Source: Sparassis latifolia (lineage: Eukaryota; Basidiomycota; Agaricomycetes; Polyporales; Sparassidaceae). Taken from it: a DNA stretch of 64,000 nt. Under the pieces are notes generated by a model. That model was not told the DNA's origin and ran no database searches. It saw nothing but the letters and a program-made list of their open reading frames with translations. The stretch lies in assembly GCA_018466975.1 (NCBI GenBank), contig CM031557.1, positions 1,488,001 through 1,552,000 of the forward strand, in the 5' to 3' direction. The translations under genes and the position numbers were made by a program. Shown piece by piece: positions 59,928-64,000 of this stretch (position 1 is the first letter of the stretch; every line of letters starts with the position of its first letter).

Positions 59928-61634
59928 TTAATAAGTCATATAGTTATGATCCTGCCAACCATTACAATCCTCTGCCCACTTGAGACCTGCACGATCAGAG
60001 TGTAACACAAGAGAGGCCCGCACACCTTGATAGTGTAAGTTGAAATGTGTGATACGGCCTGAAGGAAAAAGGACCATGTCGCCTGAACATAGACGTAAAA
60101 CTAGACCAGGCTCCACAAGACATAGTTCTCCACCAATATGAGATCCAATCACAAGAACCAAACAGACATTCAAGTCTTTAACATCACGATGGGGTCGGGT
60201 TGCGACATTGAGATTGACAACAAAACCGCTGAATGGGTAAACTGGTGATGCCACGTTTCCAGGAAGAACATCTGCGTAGATCGCCAGACTACCATAGAGT
60301 TCTGGAAGCTGCTCCTTCAACTATTGGTTAAGCGTGTCAGCATAATAATCAGGCAAAACATTGCAAAACACCTTACCGTCTGTTCAATCCAGGAAAATAA
60401 TGCCGCAAATGAGTGACAAAGATTATTGTACTCCCGCTCATGTTTCATTAGCTCCTGTGAGACATGAGGAATTAGTTCTCCATAATTTGTCTTGATTTCT
60501 TCGGTGGAACTGTTATTTGTTGAGAGCCGGATGCGTCGAAGCATGTTAGGATGAGTGTCCTTTGGTGCATCGTCACCCTGTGATATTGTAAGCATTCAAT
60601 AAGAATGAAACTAAACAGTTTGATCACTTACACATGTGGCAAACCTAGCGTAATAATCGAAGTGAATTGCAGGAAAGGTATAATCACCTTGAGTCTGAGC
60701 ACTATCTATGTTTTGAAGTCCGACTCCTCCTTCAACGCAAAATGCACTTTGCAGGCTGCGCTCCAAGCTCTCCCGATCCATCCACGCAATTCAATTTGAC
60801 TTGTTTACTGCACACGCTGTTGTCAGACATATTGTACTGTCTGAGAGGTAACAGAATACGCACTTATCGAAGAGATTAGAGTCCATTAACATATAATTAT
60901 CAGGTGTTTTGACACCTTTATCATTATACAGTTCTGATATCTACAGTTGCCGTTATATAGTTAGCCACTTAGAGTTAACCACTAATAAAGATAACACACC
61001 TTTGCTTCAAAATCCTTTACATCTGTAGGAACAATGGCTGCTTCGGCAAAGGCTCTCTGCTGATAAGACCAGGACTTGTGCGCATCCTCACCTTGGTCGC
61101 AAGGGAATTTTCTATTTTCAGTTGCATTAATGTCAAAATTAGTTGGTATCGTTGTCGTATGACGGTCAGGAGAAACTGAAGGGGAAACTTCTGGAAAATC
61201 CAAGTCATCCATTTCATCATCAGACAAAGGTGACGGGGGACGCATAGAGACATCTGTTATGCGAGTAGCTGTGTGAGACATCAGCATGTTCTGATTCATA
61301 TTGTAAAGACGATGTTGGTTATCTGAAAAGGGCAGTGGCTGAAGACATTCATGCCAGGGTAAGAAATTGCGTGATAGAGGTCGGAAACTACTGCATTCAG
61401 AAGTCAGACTAGCTGAGACCGTCAATAAGAGATTAGAACCTACTTTCGGCCCATACCTTCAAAAAATGTGTCTGATTCAGAGATATTTTGACATGATAGA
61501 TTGCTGCTCAGGCCACGTTCATCTAGCAGAGACTTAGGAATTATGGTCTCCAACTGCAAAGGGATTTCTTTGCGAAGATGCGTTGTTGTACCAGAATCGG
61601 GTTTCTGCCGTGGTTCACCGGGTGAGTCCATCAC
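59928..61634 (-). pseudogene. 2-oxoglutarate/Fe(II) dioxygenase, possibly TET/JBP-like, six exons, one frameshift
   Basis: Six exons join: 61634-61457, 61412-61000, 60940-60864, 60799-60632, 60577-60377 and 60320-59928. The product would be about 476 residues. The C-terminal domain is a double-stranded beta-helix dioxygenase: NLNVATRPHRDVKDLNVCLV gives the metal HxD (His390, Asp392), GGELCLVEPGLVLRL is the core strand, ITHFNLHYQG has the distal His438, and VRASLVLHSD has the 2-oxoglutarate-binding Arg447. Upstream is WSYQQRAFAEAAIVPTDVKD and a low-complexity N-terminus. Agaricomycetes have many such genes near transposons, and TET/JBP enzymes (5-methylcytosine oxidation) are expanded in them; membership here is inference. 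One base is missing in the A run at 60711-60714 of exon 4, shifting the frame; a fifth A would restore it. The gene lies 190 bp upstream of the DUF6532 gene, same strand. Confidence 0.78.
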
Positions 61635-61709
61635 CGGGCTATCACGGTCGTTCGTTTATTTGTTTTTGAGGGATAATATGTTGCACTAGAATAGGACAAT
61701 TGGGTCACC

Positions 61710-62666
61710 TGTCACTCCTATAAACCTTGTCTGTTAAGAGGGTAGTAGAGGGTTAGCTAGATTAAACTGTGTCTTCAATTGCCAGATGATTGATATTCAA
61801 ATCAACCAAGCACTGAGACCAGAATCAAGTAAAATCAAGCTGAGAGTCAAACTTCAATACTGTCAAGTCAAGTCTTCTTTAGAATCAAACACTAGTAGCT
61901 CCAAGCTGATCACATTCAACTGTACTGTAAACTGAACTGGTAACTGTATAGCTCTGCAGCGGCTCTGCAGGGCACTGAACTGTGGTGACTGGGGGTAAAG
62001 CAGTGACACAGAAAAGAAGGGGAGAGGGGGCCTTTATATATGATCCCAAACCCTCTTACAAAGCCTGATTATGTAGCTTACTAAGTATTAATCATTCCTA
62101 ATTGGTCCTAGTCATTCCTAGTCATTCTGAGTCACACTGACTCGTATTTGTCCAGGACTCTTGACAAATTGCACTGTCCAATAGCACAAACCTCTCCCCA
62201 ACCTGATCGTCCACTAAAATTCAACACATTTGATGGTCTCCCTCTTCAGCCCTTTGTGCCATTCCCACAGTGAGTCACCTAGGTGAACCTGCGACAAATG
62301 GTATGCCGAATTTGGGTATAATGAAGTGTTTCATCTTTGACTCATTCGTTTCATCTTCTTTCCTCATCCAATGGCAGAATCCTCTCTATGTCTAACCCAA
62401 CATGGCTAGTACTGTCTGTGAGTCACTTGAATAGGCTTGGGCTAGGCTGTGGAAGCCTAGAATCTGCCTGCTTGATACTTGAAAGTGCGCAGTTTGGGCT
62501 TGATTATGTAATGATTGCCAAAATAGGCATCCACTACCAAATCTGGCAAACCACTTGCTGCTTTGGGAAGTTCCAGTCTTCTTCGGCTTCTATACTGATT
62601 GTTTGACTTCTGGTAACCTGGTAACATATTTCATGTCCACAAGCCAAACACTATTGGCGCGTGACA
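61710..62666 (-). mobile_element. 3' LTR of the Ty3/gypsy element at the right edge
   Basis: On the minus strand it runs from TGTCACGCGCCAATAG (62666) to TTATAGGAGTGACA (61710), with perfect 6-bp inverted ends TGTCAC..GTGACA. The polyprotein at 62793-64000 on the same strand ends 127 bp before it. A minus-strand TATA box TATATAAA lies at 62040-62033, so transcripts starting in this LTR would run left, into the dioxygenase gene whose ATG is 76 bp past the LTR end. Confidence 0.85.
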
Positions 62667-62792
62667 TCCGGTCAACACAAGAAAATGCAACTGTCCCCAG
62701 TTGCCTCTTAGAAAGTGGGGGGCATATAAAAAGACAAAAGCATAGAGTTGATAGGCATAGGGCATATGATAATGGTGTGCATAGTTTCGCAT

Positions 62793-64000
62793 CTAGTTGG
62801 TGTCAGAATCCAATACTGAATCACTGTCTTCTTCGTCACTTGTCTCTAACTCCACTCCTTCTAGCATATCAATTTCATCGGCTAACTCCTTCAGTCTGGG
62901 GTCTCCTCGTGGAACATATGGTAAAAGGTGAAAGGCAGCTATTCCTTGTTTCCATAGTGTCCCATCTAATTCCTGTAAAATATAGGATCCACCTGTCATT
63001 CTTCAAACCACTTCATATGGTCCCAAATAGCGTTGCTTGTGCTTGTGGTCCATTTCCTTCTCCACAGCTGTGTTGCATACTAAGACAAGTTCTCCCGGTT
63101 CATACATTTCTCACCGCATTCGACGCTCGAAATGCCGTTCAAATATCTCCTTGGATCATAGTCTGGATTTCTGTAATGCTTCTGCTGCATATGCAAGATC
63201 TTCTGGCTTCTTCTGTAGTTGGCGAATACGTAAGGCCAATAAATCACTGGTGGACATTCCTGAGTGATAGCCTTCCACCATGAATGTTGCCTCTGTCAGG
63301 TCAAAGGGAAGTACTGGCTGGACTCCATATAGCAGATAGTATGGGGAAAATCCTGTCACCCGACTGACAGATATGCGGTCGGTAAAGAATGCATGGTGTA
63401 CATGGTCTGGCCATTGAGAAATTTTGCCATCACATGACTTGACAAGTGATTCCCGAATAATGAAGTGTCCTCGCTCAACAACTCCATTGGCTTTAGAGTT
63501 ATATGCAGATATCTTGACTTGTGGAATATGGTAGCATCGCATGAGCTCGGAGAATGCACCCTTGACTTCATTCCCATTGTCTGTGGTTACTTGTCCCACT
63601 GCACCATAACGGCAGAAAACTTCCTCCCAGATAAATTGTGCAACAGCCTTTGCAGAAGCTTTGCATAATGCACGTCCTTCTGCTGCTCGTAAGAGGTCAT
63701 CACGAGCTGCAACAATGTACTTGAAACCCTTGGCTTCTGGCATAAACATGATGTCGAGGTAGATTTTGGTGAAGATAGTGGAAGGTGCAGATATAATGAT
63801 AGGCACTTCGACTTTCTTGACACTCCGGATTTGACACTGGTGACATGATCGCACATGATGTCGAATATCATTCCACATATTTGGCCAGTAAAATCGCTCC
63901 TTTAATGTTTGCATAACAGCATGCTCTCCTCGATGTCCAAGTTCTTCATGTGCCTGTGTAAGGATGGCTAGCCGAGATTTCTCACTGAAAATCACTTTCA
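62793..64000 (-). pseudogene. Ty3/gypsy polyprotein, integrase end (runs off right edge)
   Basis: Integrase of a Ty3/gypsy element, with the reverse transcriptase part beyond the window. Reading left: an H2C2 zinc-binding region (AHEELGHRGEH, CHQCQ); the catalytic core with IYLDIMFMPEAKGFKYIVAA (first Asp), QVTTDNGNEVKGAFSELMRC (second Asp) and NGVVERGHFIIRES (Glu); GFSPYYLLYGVQPVLPFDLT; then the C-terminal region YEPGELVLVCNTAVEKEMDH, KQRYLGPYEVV and GGSYILQELDGTLWKQGIAA. Three TGA stops break the last part at 63156-63158, 63111-63113 and 63003-63005. Where relatives have Arg (SRARSK-like and VVRR), CGA to TGA explains at least two. The integrase core itself is intact. Confidence 0.88.

Noticed and set aside
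56277..62666. The LTRs at 56277 and 61710 as the two ends of one element carrying the dioxygenase and DUF6532 genes
   Set aside because: They are inverted, not direct, repeats and differ by more than 10%; the right one belongs to the gypsy polyprotein on its right side. They bracket the genes but are separate insertions.

Overview
This window looks like nuclear DNA of a mushroom-forming fungus (Basidiomycota, Agaricomycetes). The signs are genes split by many introns of about 50-60 nt with GT..AG ends, protein families I know mainly from Agaricomycetes (DUF6532, DUF7729, a large repeated PHD-containing transposon protein), and Ty3/gypsy LTR elements. No bacterial operon, CRISPR array or plasmid feature is present. 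I could not run searches; family calls are from recognition of motifs, and exon coordinates were worked out by hand from frame continuity and splice signals.

The window has two compartments. From 1 to about 30.4 kb it is gene-bearing and fairly GC-rich. It holds, on the minus strand, the 5' part of the PP1 phosphatase catalytic subunit, a PH-domain protein, a DUF1769 protein, a DUF7729 membrane protein, a GT32-type glycosyltransferase and the DEAD-box helicase DHH1. On the plus strand is the telomere protein STN1. A decayed large transposon gene (5.5-12.3 kb, +) sits in this part and was itself split by a solo LTR with a target-site duplication.

From about 30.4 kb to the end the sequence turns AT-rich and is almost wholly repeats. 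MITEs of one family occur at 30.4-32.1 kb and 54.8-55.8 kb. The most striking object is an 8.3-kb fold-back element (34515-42834). It has matching terminal sequences, arms built from two nested tandem-repeat families in opposite orientation, and an 8-bp target-site duplication. A smaller fold-back element with tRNA-like promoter boxes is inserted in its right arm (own 8-bp duplication). A non-autonomous LTR element with nearly identical LTRs (42836-47495) is inserted at its very last bases, separating it from its right duplication. Further right are degenerate transposase pieces, a 742-bp-arm inverted repeat (51.2-53.6 kb), a two-gene cassette (a 2-oxoglutarate/Fe(II) dioxygenase and a DUF6532 protein, each with one disabling lesion) bracketed by inverted LTRs of one family, and the integrase end of a Ty3/gypsy element running off the right edge.

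The host genes do not form an evident pathway; they are ordinary housekeeping or membrane genes. In the transposon part, six of the seven premature stops I examined fit C-to-T or G-to-A transitions and the seventh (63111-63113) has an uncertain ancestral codon. This suggests cytosine deamination of silenced repeats, in the same window as a dioxygenase that may belong to the TET/JBP group.
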